A stretch of 64,000 nucleotides of DNA from Micractinium sp. NFX-FRZ (Eukaryota; Chlorophyta; Trebouxiophyceae; Chlorellales; Chlorellaceae), in contig JAPTJF010000048.1 of NCBI GenBank assembly GCA_029339195.1, positions 160,881 through 224,880 of the forward strand. The letters run 5' to 3'. Shown here piece by piece: positions 32,789 to 45,612 of the stretch. The notes below the pieces were generated by a model. It did not search any database, was not told the origin of the DNA, and saw nothing but the letters and a program-made list of their open reading frames with translations. The position numbers and the translations under genes were made by a program. Within the stretch, counting starts at the first letter, position 1. Each line of letters begins with the position of its first letter.

Positions 32789-34234
32789 ATGGAGGAGCGC
32801 CAATTCCAATTTGAACGGCCCGACGCCCCAACGCTCTTGGTGAAGCTTCTTTGTCGAGAGCCGCCCGAGGCGCAAGCCTCCAAGACACTGACCTGGCAAC
32901 TGGACGAAGACCCTAAATCTAAAGCCGATGCCGGCGTCGATGACGCCACGGGAGAGCAGAACGGCGCGGGCGGTGGCCCGCCGCCAGCCGCCGCCGCCGA
33001 TGACCAGCCCCCCACGGACCAGCCCGACTTGATTGGCCTGGATCTCTGGCCGGCATCCTTGGCTCTCTGTCGCTACCTGGCGGCCCACCCGCAGCTGGTG
33101 GAAGGACTCAGTGTGCTGGAGCTGGGTGCAGGTGAGCAGCGGCTGTGGGCTGGGGTGGGGCAGGCGGGCAGTATGTAGCTGGCAGGCAACGCGCACAGCT
33201 GGGGTGCGCAGCGTTGGGGGGACAAACAGCGCAGCGGCTGCATGTCACCCCACGTGCCATGCTCTGTCAAGCATCCAGCGTGATCTGCCTGCAGCTGTCT
33301 TCCCAGCTCTGCACCTTCAGTCCCACTGCACTGCACTGCACTGCCGCATACCTGCCGTGCCACCCCCTCTCGGCCCTCCGGCACCCGTGCAGGGATGGGC
33401 CTTGTGGGCCTGGCATGTGCGGCTCTGGGTGCAGCCCACGTGCTGCTGACAGACTATGAGCCACGTGTGCTTGCCCACCTGTCCTCCAACGCCGCCCTCA
33501 ACGGCCCGCAAGTGCAGCAGCGCTGCGCCAGCCTGCAGCTCGACTGGCGGCACCCCCAGCAGGGGCTGGCACCGGAGCAGCGGCACACCTGGCGCCTGGT
33601 GTTGGCAGCTGACGTGCTGTATGCCTCGTGTGTGGTGCAGCCGCTGCTGGACACCCTGCTGCTGGCGCTGCACCCAGAAGGTGGTGGCGGGGCAGGTGGC
33701 AAGGGGTCGGGGATACAGGGTGTTGGGCGGGTGGGGCAGGCGTTGCAGTGCACGTGTGACCATACTCCCCTGCCTGCCCCTGTGCCCCTCCCCTGCCTGC
33801 CCCTGTGTCCCGGCTGGCCCATGCCACCCCATCCCTCCCAGTTTTGAACCCCGCCCCACTGCCCCTCCACCGCACACTGTTGCGGCCAATGCATGCCGCA
33901 GCCCATCTTGTCTCTCCGCCCACCCCAGCCACATAACTGGCCTACACACCCCACCACTTGCCCCAATCGGCGTGCAGGGGTGGCGCTGGTGGGCCACCAA
34001 ATCAGGCGGGCCATTGTGCTCGACCGTGCCACCCGCCTGCCCCGGCTGGAGGAAGCCGATGAGCCGCTGGAACGCTTCAAGGCCGCCTGTGCTGCCCAGG
34101 GGCTAGCGCTGCGCGTGCTGGGCAGCCGACCCACCTGCAGCAACGTGGACTCAGACCCCATGCTGCTGCTGGCGGTGGGGCGGCAGGCGGCGGCACTGGA
34201 AGGGCTGCCGGCGCCAGCGGCGGGCAGGGCGTGA
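32789..34234 (+). CDS. class I SAM-dependent methyltransferase, family 16 (METTL21/EEF1AKMT-like), copy 2
   Basis: Paralog of the gene at 14391-16550, with three exons: 32789-33131, 33393-33680, 33978-34234; about 295 residues. Motif I is LELGAGMGLVGL (residues 110-121), then VLLTDYEP (Asp135, Glu137) and the DxxY motif DVLY (188-191). The C-terminal GVALVGHQIRRAIVLDRAT matches copy 1. Both conserved introns sit at the same codon positions as introns 2 and 3 of copy 1, while PDLIGLD-LWPAS and the RLP-LEE region are uninterrupted here. The start at 32789 (MEERQFQFERP) aligns with copy 1. An upstream in-frame ATG at 32498 gives a hydrophobic, Met-rich extension that could be a targeting segment or a UTR read-through. 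Confidence 0.87.
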
Positions 34235-34313
34235 CGGTGTGCGGAGGTGCGCCCCGGGGGGCCAGCGCGCTCGACCGGCCCTGCAGGGGAGTGCAAGTGA
34301 AAACAGTTCTTAA

Positions 34314-34318
34314 TGTAA
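34314..34318 (+). terminator. TGTAA poly(A) signal candidate, methyltransferase copy 2
   Basis: TGTAA 80 bp past the stop codon of methyltransferase copy 2, a good spacing for a green algal poly(A) signal. Confidence 0.65.
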
Positions 34319-34630
34319 ACACAGCATGGTTGAATCAATCAGCCATGTATAACATGTGCCTTAGGTAGCAGAGGCCGCTCTTGCCAGGCTCACGGCGCTG
34401 CCTCGGCAGCCTGCGTCGGGCGAGCATCATCACTACCTGAGAGGTAGTCGTCGATAATGCGACACCTATCTCTCACCGTCCCCTTTTCTATGTCCCTTGT
34501 TGTTTACCCAGGGCATAGGGTTTGTCGCCCTCTGCTCACCATCGCCTGAAGCGCAAATCGCGCGGTGCGCCTGCGCGGCTGCGCCCTTCCGACGGCTTCG
34601 GTGGCACGCTTTGCCAACCAGGTCGACAGA

Positions 34631-37552
34631 ATGCTGGGCAGTGTTCTACCGCTTCAGAGGACTAGCCCGCGTGCGGCTGGCGGCGCCGCCACTGCTGCTG
34701 CGGCAGACACCGCCGCTGCCGCCCACACTGGCGCCTGCCCGGCCATCCTGCAGCGCCTCCTGTCGGCAGTGAGCCCCAGCCGTGGCAGGGAACCGGTGCT
34801 GCCTGTGCTAACCAGCAATCCCAAGAAGCGCGAGTACACAGCCGGCGCAGCCAGGAGCGGCAGGAGGGCGGCCAGTACTGGCGGCCGCGTGCGGTGCGCA
34901 GCTCGGTGCGCGGCTGTGCTGGCGTTGGCGGCGGTGCTGACGGCAACCTTGGCAGCAGCCTCCCTCTCCTTCTACGCATTTTCTATCCTGCACGAGTCTC
35001 CCGCCAGCGTGGCAGAAGCGGCGGCAGAGGCGCAGGCAGCAGTGGCCACCGCCGCCGCGGCGGCAGCTGCCCGCGGAGGCGGCGATTGGCCGGTTGATCA
35101 GACCCAACCGGCAGGCAGCAATCAGACGCTGCCGCTGCGGACGGACCGCTATACAGTAGTGATAATGTCTTACTCTAGGCGCCTCACCACGCTGCCTCTG
35201 GTCATCAATCAGCTGGGAGGCTGCCCCGGAGGTGAGGCTGCTGTTGCGGCCACAGGCCCCCTGCCTGTCCCGCCTGCTGTCTCTCTGCCCTGCCCGCCTC
35301 CCCTGTCCCGCCCGCTGTCTCTCCTGCCCTGCCCTCCTCCCCTGTCCCGCCTGCTGTCTCTCGCCCTGCTTTGCCCTGTCCTGCTCTGCCTGCTGTCTCT
35401 CCTCCCTGCCCTGCCCTGACCTGCCTGCTCTGCTTGCTGTCTCCTGCCCCGCCCCACCCTGCCCTGCCCTGCCCTGCCTGCCCTGCCCTGACCCTCACAA
35501 CTCCCTCCCTCCCCTGCAGTGTCCGAGGTGCTGCTGGTGTGGAATGGCGCCGACCCGCCCTCCCCATCCCTCTTCACCTGCCCAGCGCCCGTGCGCATCC
35601 GGCAGGAGGCAGAGGTGGGGGGCAGGCGGGAGGGATGGCCCCTGGGGCTGGGGACTGAGGAGTGCTCCTGCCTGCTCAGTGCAGGGCGCAGTCTGCCTAT
35701 TGCGCAGGCAGCAACGCGTACCAGCTCAGGCCACCTGCTGTGCACAGAAAGCAGAGGGCCTGTGGGCGGCGGCACGGTTTACTCGTGGGACGTATGTGGC
35801 CCACCACCCTTTCCGCTCTTGCAGAACGATTTGAGCAACCGGCTGCGCGCCGACGAGGGCATCCGGACCGCTGCCGTCCTTCTGGCTGATGACGACCTCC
35901 TGCTGCGGTGAGGCGGGCCTGCTGCTGCTTGTCCGCTTTCCGGCTGCTCTGAGCGCGATTGGGGTCGAACACGGCTGCTGTTCATCAGGGGTTTACGCCC
36001 TGGGACACCTGCTCAATCACTGGCAGGCATCATGTTGTGGGATACCAAGCCCAGCTGCTGACTGCAGGGGCCAGCAATTACACACCCTGCGCCCTCACCC
36101 TGTGCCCCGCAGCTGTGCTGACGTGGAGCGCGCGTTTGCCAGGTGGCAGGCCAGCCAGCAGGCGCTGGTCGGCTTCTTCCCACGCCTGGCCACCCCCGAC
36201 CCCCCGCAGGTGTGTGGGGGGGCCACGCTTTGCATGCTGCCCCTGGGGGGGCGCCACAGCCTGGTTCGGTGCCAGCAGGGCAGCCATGAACATCAAGATG
36301 CCTCACATGGAGAAGCATAACAGACCGCCCTCCTGCCCCTTATGCCCGACCCCAACCCCTCTGGGGCCGCGTGTCCATGCAGTATCTGGGTGAGCGCGTG
36401 GTGTTCTCCCAGCGCCGCTACAATGCGATGCTCACGGCAGCCGAGTTTGTGTCGCTTGCCGTGCTGAGGGCGTACTGGTCAGACCGCTACGCACAGGGTG
36501 GGTGGGGTGGGCGCGGGTGGGGTCAAGTGGCCAAGTGGATGTGCACTTGTGCCAAGGTTCACACTTCCAGCTGGCGGTACCAAAACATGTTGCATACGGT
36601 GCGTGTGTTGTGTCCGTCTTAGCTGGTGCTGCGCGTTCACGAGTGCCATTGCTCCCCGCCAGTGCCACTTCCTAGCCACTTCTGTGGCGCCAGCTCAGCG
36701 CTTTGCTTGCCTGCCCGCCCGCGTCCACTCCGGCCTTCTGCAGGCCGAGAGCTGGTGCGGCGGCAGACGAACTGCGAAGACCTGCTGCTAAATTTCGTGG
36801 CGGCAGAGGCAATCAGGGGGCAGCAGGGCGGCAGCGCTGCACTCACAGCGGCAGGTGCAGATCAGGGCCAACAGGGCGCACAGCAGCAGCAGCAGCAGCA
36901 GCGCCAGCAGCAGCAGAAGCAGCCTGTGCAGGGCGGGGAATCCGAGGCGCAGCAGTTGGCAGCTCAGCCAGCTGCCTGGGGGTCCACCTCTGTGCCAGCC
37001 GACCACCCAAGCAGCAGCGAGGCGCCAGAGGCAGCTGGGCAGGCGGCGGCGGAGCAGCAGCAGCGGCAGTGGCCGCCGCATGCCGTGTGGGTGCAGCCAA
37101 GCAGGAGGCTGGACATCTCTTTCCTGTCTGGGGTGGGCATCAGCCGGAGCAGGGCGTCACACGAAGGTAGGCAGGGGCGGCGGGTGGGGCGGGGCGCCAC
37201 TGCTGCCAGCATGCTGACCTCCTCAAGCCTGCCAGGCGTGCATGATTCTACACGCTGTCGCAGCATGCGCAACTTTACCGCTCCACTCCCCCCACTGTTA
37301 TCAGAACTCATCATACAGCACTGTCACAGCACTTGACTGTGCAACACACCACATCACTTCCCACCGCTCCACCCCTGCCCCACTGTGCTACCTGCAGCCA
37401 CGCGGCGGCAGTGCGTGGTGCAGTTTGCGCAGTGGTATGGCAACGTCCTGCAGGAGGAGCGGGTGGAGTGGGGCCCAAGCGGAGCCGCCAGCTGGCGCTT
37501 TCTTACGGCGCCGCTCTGCCGCCTGCCCTTCTTGGGCTGTGTGTACCTCTAA
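34631..37552 (+). CDS. GT64 exostosin-like glycosyltransferase, type II membrane protein
   Basis: Seven exons: 34631-35231, 35520-35614, 35825-35907, 36113-36209, 36383-36497, 36744-37166, 37398-37552; about 522 residues. A basic N-terminal tail precedes a membrane anchor (AAVLALAAVLTATLAAASLS), so Golgi or ER location is likely. The GT64 core reads YTVVIMSYSRRLTTLPLVIN, LLVWNGADPP, the nucleotide-sugar/metal motif LLADDDLLLR (Asp254-256), ALVGFFPRL, YLGERVVFSQRRYNAML and QTNCEDLLLNFVAAE (340-343 NCED). A Gln-rich, low-complexity stretch at about residues 353-425 separates NCED from the C-terminal RRQCVVQFAQWYG. ATG 34631 is the first in frame. In animals and plants the family transfers GlcNAc or other sugars; the donor here is unknown. 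Intron 1 is filled by a minisatellite. Confidence 0.86.
35255..35500 (+). repeat. C/T-rich minisatellite in GT64 intron 1
   Basis: Imperfect ~45-bp units (cctgccctgcc, ctcccctgtcccgcc, tgctgtctctc) repeated about five times, ending in a run of ccctg units just before the exon 2 acceptor. Confidence 0.75.
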
Positions 37553-38243
37553 CATAAGGGTGCCTTCGGCGAGGAGCCTGGCAGGCAGGCCGGCCGGCCG
37601 GCAGGCAGGCTAGGCGATTGCATGGCGATAAGGTTTGCTTGGTGGCAATGTTGCAAATGCAACGTGGGGGATAGAAAGCAACGAGGAAAAAACGAGCAGG
37701 AGGGGCGGTCGGGGCTGCGCTCTGTTGAGAGGGGACGGGGCACACCTGGGCTGATTGATGGCTGGCATGGAAAAGAGGGGTGAAAAATGCTAGGTAGGAA
37801 GAAAGGAAAGAGTGCGGCGCTCGGGTGCACATCTAGGATGCTCAACGGATGTGCTTGGGAGGAATCAGATATGAAAATAATACTGGGTGTGGGAACAAAA
37901 CGGCAGGAGAAGGGGGCAACGCGCGAGCAGGCTGTATGTGAAGTGGTGCGGGCAGCAAGGCGGCAGGTTGGGGTGCTCTGGAGCGCACGAAGGGGCAGGC
38001 AGCGCGCAGTAGGATAGCAGCGGAGAAAGAGCGTTGGCTCACAAGAATGTGTGCGGGGTGACATGTCATGCATTGGCCCGGGGGGCAGTAGCACCGACAC
38101 ATGGGTGTGAGTGCCGGCAGGCACGCTGGAGGCAAGGGCAGCGCATGCGTGCGTGCTGTGTGTGCTGCTCATGTCGCTGTTGTCATGCACCGCAGATGCT
38201 GGGGCGTCGCGTGGGCCGCGGGTGCGGTGCTGTGGGCGGTCGG
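37553..38243. other. convergent spacer, GT64 and nucleoside transporter
   Basis: About 690 bp of 3' flanking sequence. A short ggcaggcaggccggccggcc palindromic run lies near 37580-37610. No gene, and no TGTAA close to either stop codon. Confidence 0.4.
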
Positions 38244-41200
38244 TCAGGTGACCGGCGGGAACAGTTGCTGCAGGGGGTACAGCAGCCAGAGGAAGGAGGC
38301 GCCGGCGCCGGCGCACAGGCCCAGCACCATAAACAACACCAGCAGATTACCTGCCAGGTGGGCTGCCGCCGGGGGCACACAGGCGGGGCCTCTCATCATA
38401 GAGCATCCCAGGAGGTATCCGTTTGAGATGCCCAGGGAGAGCGTGAGTGCGATGACCACAGCAGGCCCGTCGTGCTTCTTGGCTGCCAGGCGGAAGGCGG
38501 GGATGAAGAGCGCGCGCAGCAGGGAGAGGGGCAGGATGGCGCTCTTGTTGCTGCACGGGACAGGGGGTGGGGCGGGGACAGAGAGATGTGAGGTGGGGCG
38601 GGGCGGTGGGGGATGAGGGGGAGGGAGACCAGGAGGGATGGTTTGGAGTGGAGCGGTACCCGGCCGTGGCGTAGGGCCAGGGGCCGGCGGGCTGTGAAAG
38701 AAAGCATCAGCAAGGGGGCTCTGCGAAGCAAGTGAACCTTTGTCAGCAGCATGCATCTGGGAAGGTCTTGAAGCAATGCTCTAGCGCGTGCCACAGCAGG
38801 CCCCTCCGCCCGCCCGCCCGCCTGCCCCCCGGACCCCCACTTGCCCCGCACGCACCTGAGGCGCATCGCGGCCCACCCAGGCAGGCTCTTGCCCGCCCAG
38901 TCCCCCAGGTTGAATGTGGCGATGAGCAGGATGGGGTACCAATCGCCCAGCCTGCGGGAGTGCTCGTCCTCGGCCAGCACCCCTGGAAAGATGCTGAGGG
39001 TGACGCTGCAGGGGTGGGGGGTATGGGGTGGGCGATAGATAAAGGTGAAACGAGCGGAGCGTGGCACAAGGGCAGGAGAGGGCGACACTGCAGAGCGCGG
39101 GGTGGGTAGGCGGCAGGCACAGGTGAAGGCGAGCATGCCAAACAAGTCACCGCCTGCTGCCCTGCCGTTTTCCCAAGCAGCTCGTATGCTCACGTGAAAA
39201 TGAACATGTTGGCCAGCGCCAGGGGCCAGATCTTCCTAAACACCCCGCTGCTGGTCAGCGCCGCCGCCGGGGTGGCCGCGCCTGCGCCTGCGCCGCCAGC
39301 TGCTGCCCCTACTGCCCCCGCTGCCGCGCCGCCGCCGCCGGCCGCACCTCCGCCAGCACCCGCGGCAGGGGCTGCCCTGATGCGGCGCACACTGCGGTAC
39401 GAGGTCAAGCTGGCAACCGACATGTTGCGCTGCATGCGGGGCTGCCCCGCGGGCGGCTGCTGCGGCGGCGGCTGCTCCGGCGGGGCCACCTCGATGTTCA
39501 GACCCAGGTGGGACGGCAGCGGCTTGGGCCTCAGGGAGCCAAAGGGGCTGGGCTGGGTCCAGGAGGGGATGGGGCTGCCGCCATACAGGCTGCCGCCTCG
39601 GAAGCTGCCCTCGGAATCCTTGCGGGACGCAAAGGTGATGGGCAGGGAGGAGGCAAAGATTTCTGGCTCCTCCAGCTCCTCCTCATCTTCCTCCCCAGAC
39701 TCCCATTCCAATAGAGCCTCCTCAAGAGCGGCGTCCAGCGCCGCCGCCCGCGCCTCGCGCACCGCCGCCAGCCGCGGCAGCACGCAGGCGTAGAGCAGCG
39801 CGCAGGACAGGCAGACGGCGGCTGCGGCGGCAAAGTACAGGCTCGCCGACTGCTGCATGCCCAGGGGGGTGGCCGGGAGGGTGGCCTTTGTAGTGATGCG
39901 CAGCAGGGAGACCGCCATGCCTGCAGAGGGTGGTGCGGGGGTGACGCGGGGCAGGGGGCAGGGCAGTGGTGGGGTCAGGGGGGGCGGGGCGCCAGTGAAC
40001 AGGGAGGGTGAGCAAGCAGGGCTGGCTGTGCCATGCCGGGGGAACCGTGCTGGGTGGGTGGCGGGTTTGCCTTGGCCGCCACCGCACCTCCCAACCCTCC
40101 CACCCTGCCCCCAGCCTCCATACCTGAGAGAGCGGTACCCGCCACCACCGCCTGGGCGTAGCGTGGCGCCAGGGTGGCTGCCTCACTAAACAGGGCGCCT
40201 CCCACCAGGCCGTCGCAGCAGCCGCAGACTGCCACGAGCGACAGCAGCACCGCCAGCGTGTGGCTGGTGGGCTCCGTGGAGCCCAGCTGCGCAGGGGAGG
40301 GTGGGAGTGCGGGTGGGGGCAGTGAGAAGGTTCCTTGAGGGCGGGTGGACGCAGGAGTGGATGCGACCTGGCGGGCCCGGGGGCAAGTAGGGTGCTGCAG
40401 GGTGGCCCAGCCAAGCCGGCCGGGCCATACACAACGGGCGAGCTGCGCCGCAACCCGGGTGCCGCTGGATTTGGGCACAAGTACCACTTGCAGACCTCAA
40501 GTGGCTGCCCTGCTCCTCTGCGACACGATGAACCCCTCTGCTTCTTCCCCCCACCCTTGGGATGCGCCCCGAGCCGGCGGCTGCGTGCCAATCTGGGGGC
40601 CTCGCCGCACCCCATACAGCACCCATCAAGCAATCCCCTGACCGCACCCCCAACCCTCTGTCCTTGCATTCCCATATCACCTAATCACCCAAACAACTCC
40701 TGGTTGCACGATCCGAACATACTCCCCCCCCCCAGCTCAACCCAATTTCCCCTCGCACGCTTCCCGCCCAGCTCACCAGTATGACCGCTATGATGGCTGC
40801 CGTGAAGCCCATCAGCCCTCCCACCACGCGAACACGCGGGCGCAGGCGGCCGTGCGTCAGCACCATTGCCAGCACCACCGCCAGGTTGGCGGGCAGGTAG
40901 GTGGCGGTGAGCAGCCGGTCCGTGTGCTTGCCCTGCACGCGGGGTGGGATCGATGACAGCAAGGGTGGGGGCAGGGCGGGCGGTGCAGCTGCGGCTGCGA
41001 CGGGCGCACGGGGCCGCTCAGCTGCCAGCATCCACGGCACGCGGCTGTGTCGTCTTTGCTGCCCAGAGACATGCCCGCAAGCTGCACAGCACTAGTGCAT
41101 TGTGGGAAGGCAGCCTACCCTCCACCTTGACAGGCCCTTCCTCCCCATGCGCAACCTTCCGCTTACCGGGTAGCGCATCTCCCAAAAGTCGGCCGCTGTG

Positions 41201-41268
41201 ATGAGGCTGCACCAGGGAAATAGCTGGGCCGCCCCGCAGAGCAGGAAGACGAGGTATGCGCCGTCCAT
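38244..41268 (-). CDS. equilibrative nucleoside transporter (ENT/SLC29 family)
   Basis: Carrier for nucleosides or nucleobases in a cellular membrane. Six exons: 41167-41268, 40777-40932, 40124-40286, 39194-39920, 38856-39005, 38244-38550; about 534 residues. The first helix carries the family signature (CGAAQLFPWCSLITAADFW, then MRYP). Later signatures are DGLVGGALFSEAATLAPRY, TALSGMAVSLLRITTKA, LGDWYPILLIATFNLGDWAG and ISNGYLLGCSMM, with hydrophobic segments between. The loop after the sixth helix is very long, about 175 residues (roughly 190-365), with an acidic patch (GEEDEEELEE) and Pro/Gly/Ala-rich low complexity; it may be a regulatory or degron segment. No splice-edge echoes were found here. 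It is divergent from Rab6 across 1.3 kb. Confidence 0.9.
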
Positions 41269-42592
41269 GGCGCAATTTCAAAAGGGGGCGGTGCCAGGGA
41301 GCTGGCGCGGCTGCTACGGGGCAGCTGGGGGCCGGAGGTGCACCCCGTGCCCGTGCGCCGCCACCCGCCGGTGCCGCTCCCTGTGCTGCGCGCAGGGCTC
41401 GGGAGCTGCCGTATTGTTCCCCTCTGGAGCTGGGCTTCTTGATCTGGTGCAGCGCAATGAGCAGGTGTGCGCTGCAAGGGGTGGACCCAGCAGCGGGCGC
41501 CGCTAAGTAGCCCGTCACGACGGCGCCGCTGATGGCGGGGCGGCTCCGCCCTTGCAGTCTCGCACCGCCGTCCTCGGTTCTCCGCCGCGGTACGAGCGCT
41601 CAGGCCGCGTGCATTGGTGCTGGCCGGCCGGAGCGCGGGGGTGAATTGATAGGGTGGGCTCAGGAGCACGTGTGGCCTCTGGCGACTTCAGTCAAGCAAG
41701 CCGTGCACACAAGAGGACCCGCAAGCCAGCAACAAGCGAGATGGGTGACGAGCGAGAGGGTCGACTCATTCAATTCGTGGGCAGCAGGCAGTGCAGGTGG
41801 TGGCGCTCCGAGCCAGGGCATGCAGCGCACCATCTGCATCCAATGCCCTTAATTTTCTGTGCTTGGCTGGTGCATACCTAATTTGACTTACAGAAATGTG
41901 GTCTAGCATCCCTGGCCATGTACATCCATCCTCTGCAAGGACCGCTGCTCTGCAATTGTGCGGTTGACGGGCGAGCGGCAATAGGTCAGCTCACGTCAGA
42001 GAGCGGCACCCTGATCGATCCTTGATCAATGAGCTTGATCGATAAGCTGATGAACATGTAACTGTTTGATACCCTCGCCTCAGCGAGGAATCCTTGTGGG
42101 AAACAGACGCAGGACGCCGACAACTTCCCATGGTGTCCCGCCTCGTGACATGTCGCCCGCTGCTGCTGAGGGCATGCTGTGGCGGCATTCGAGCCCTTGC
42201 CTTCTCTGATCGCCGCTGATCGCGTTGCTGCATTCATACCAGCGTCACCAGCGGTGCCCGGCGCAGCTGCAGCTCCCGACCAAATAGTCGCCCGTCCGCC
42301 CGCACCCCGGGGAACAGGGCCAGGCCTTAGGCGCCCCAAGTCAGGGACAGAGGTCGCAGGAGCGAGGGCAGTGAAAGCGACCCGCCGAACAACAACACAG
42401 CCCGGCCTGGCGCTTTGCGCGCGTCCGCAGCAGCACTTTCAAGGTGATTTGGATTCGGGAGCTGGGCTCGCGGCAGGCGGGCTGCGGGGGGGGGGAGAGG
42501 TGCCAGCAACAACCGCCGCCGCCGCCCGGCCGCCTCCCCGTGCGCCGCTTCTCCCTCTGACTGCCTCTCCCGTCCTGTGCTGATGCCTGCAG
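41269..42592. promoter_or_regulatory. 1.3-kb divergent intergenic region
   Basis: Between the nucleoside transporter (minus) and Rab6 (plus). It contains an AT-richer patch at 41840-42070, with the palindromic-looking cluster gatcgatccttgatcaatga near 42013-42045. That could be regulatory, but I recognise no specific element. Confidence 0.4.
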
Positions 42593-44939
<2,347 letters not shown>

Positions 44940-45245
44940 GCAGCCGCCGCCACAGCAGCAACAGCAGCAGCAAGCCGCCGCCGCGGCTGCAGCAGCAGGG
45001 CTCCTGTCAGCTGCCTGGGAAGTACTGGAAGCCTGGCGGCGCTGGTGGTTCCTTCAACAAGACTGCTGCTGTTTGATCTCGGCGCCAGCGCAGCTCCCTT
45101 GCTCAGCTGGGGGTGGCGGGAGAGCGGGAGGCAAAGGAGTCCCGCCGCCTGCAGCTGCCGCAAGCCCCGATCCCTATTCTCTAACGGCGGTGCATATCTT
45201 GTCATCGCACCACGCCCTGGCCGCTGTTTAGGGCCGCCCTCGTCT

Positions 45246-45250
45246 TGTAA
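45246..45250 (+). terminator. TGTAA poly(A) signal candidate, Rab6
   Basis: TGTAA about 307 bp after the Rab6 stop codon and 360 bp before the next start codon. Confidence 0.5.
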
Positions 45251-45612
45251 GTCTAGCCTCAGACAAACAAAGGGGGTGGGCGTGGAGGTGGTGGCGGCAC
45301 GGGCGGTGGCAAGGGCGGGAGTCTGCCTGGCAGGCTGGGTGCGCCCTTGCACCTAGCGACCGGCTCCGACCGAGCTCCTGCCATGTCGGGTGATGATTCC
45401 AAGCGTTCGGGCAGTCAATCAGTCCCGCCTGCCGGCCCCGCATGTCGCTGCTGTGCCTGAGGTCCGCCCTCTTGAGGTCCCCGCCCTCTTGAGGTCCCCG
45501 CGACTGGGCCACGCTTGTCGCCCTCTCTCGCACTTCGACACGCTTGCGCACTCTTACTATCATCCTCTAGCAGCCTGGCCGGCAGCATCACGACGCGTAC
45601 AGCTTGCTGGCC

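Noticed and set aside
35255..35500. Coding sequence from the CT-rich intron 1 of GT64
   Set aside because: Open frames here are products of simple repeats (Leu/Pro/Cys-rich). GT64 motifs join directly when it is spliced out.
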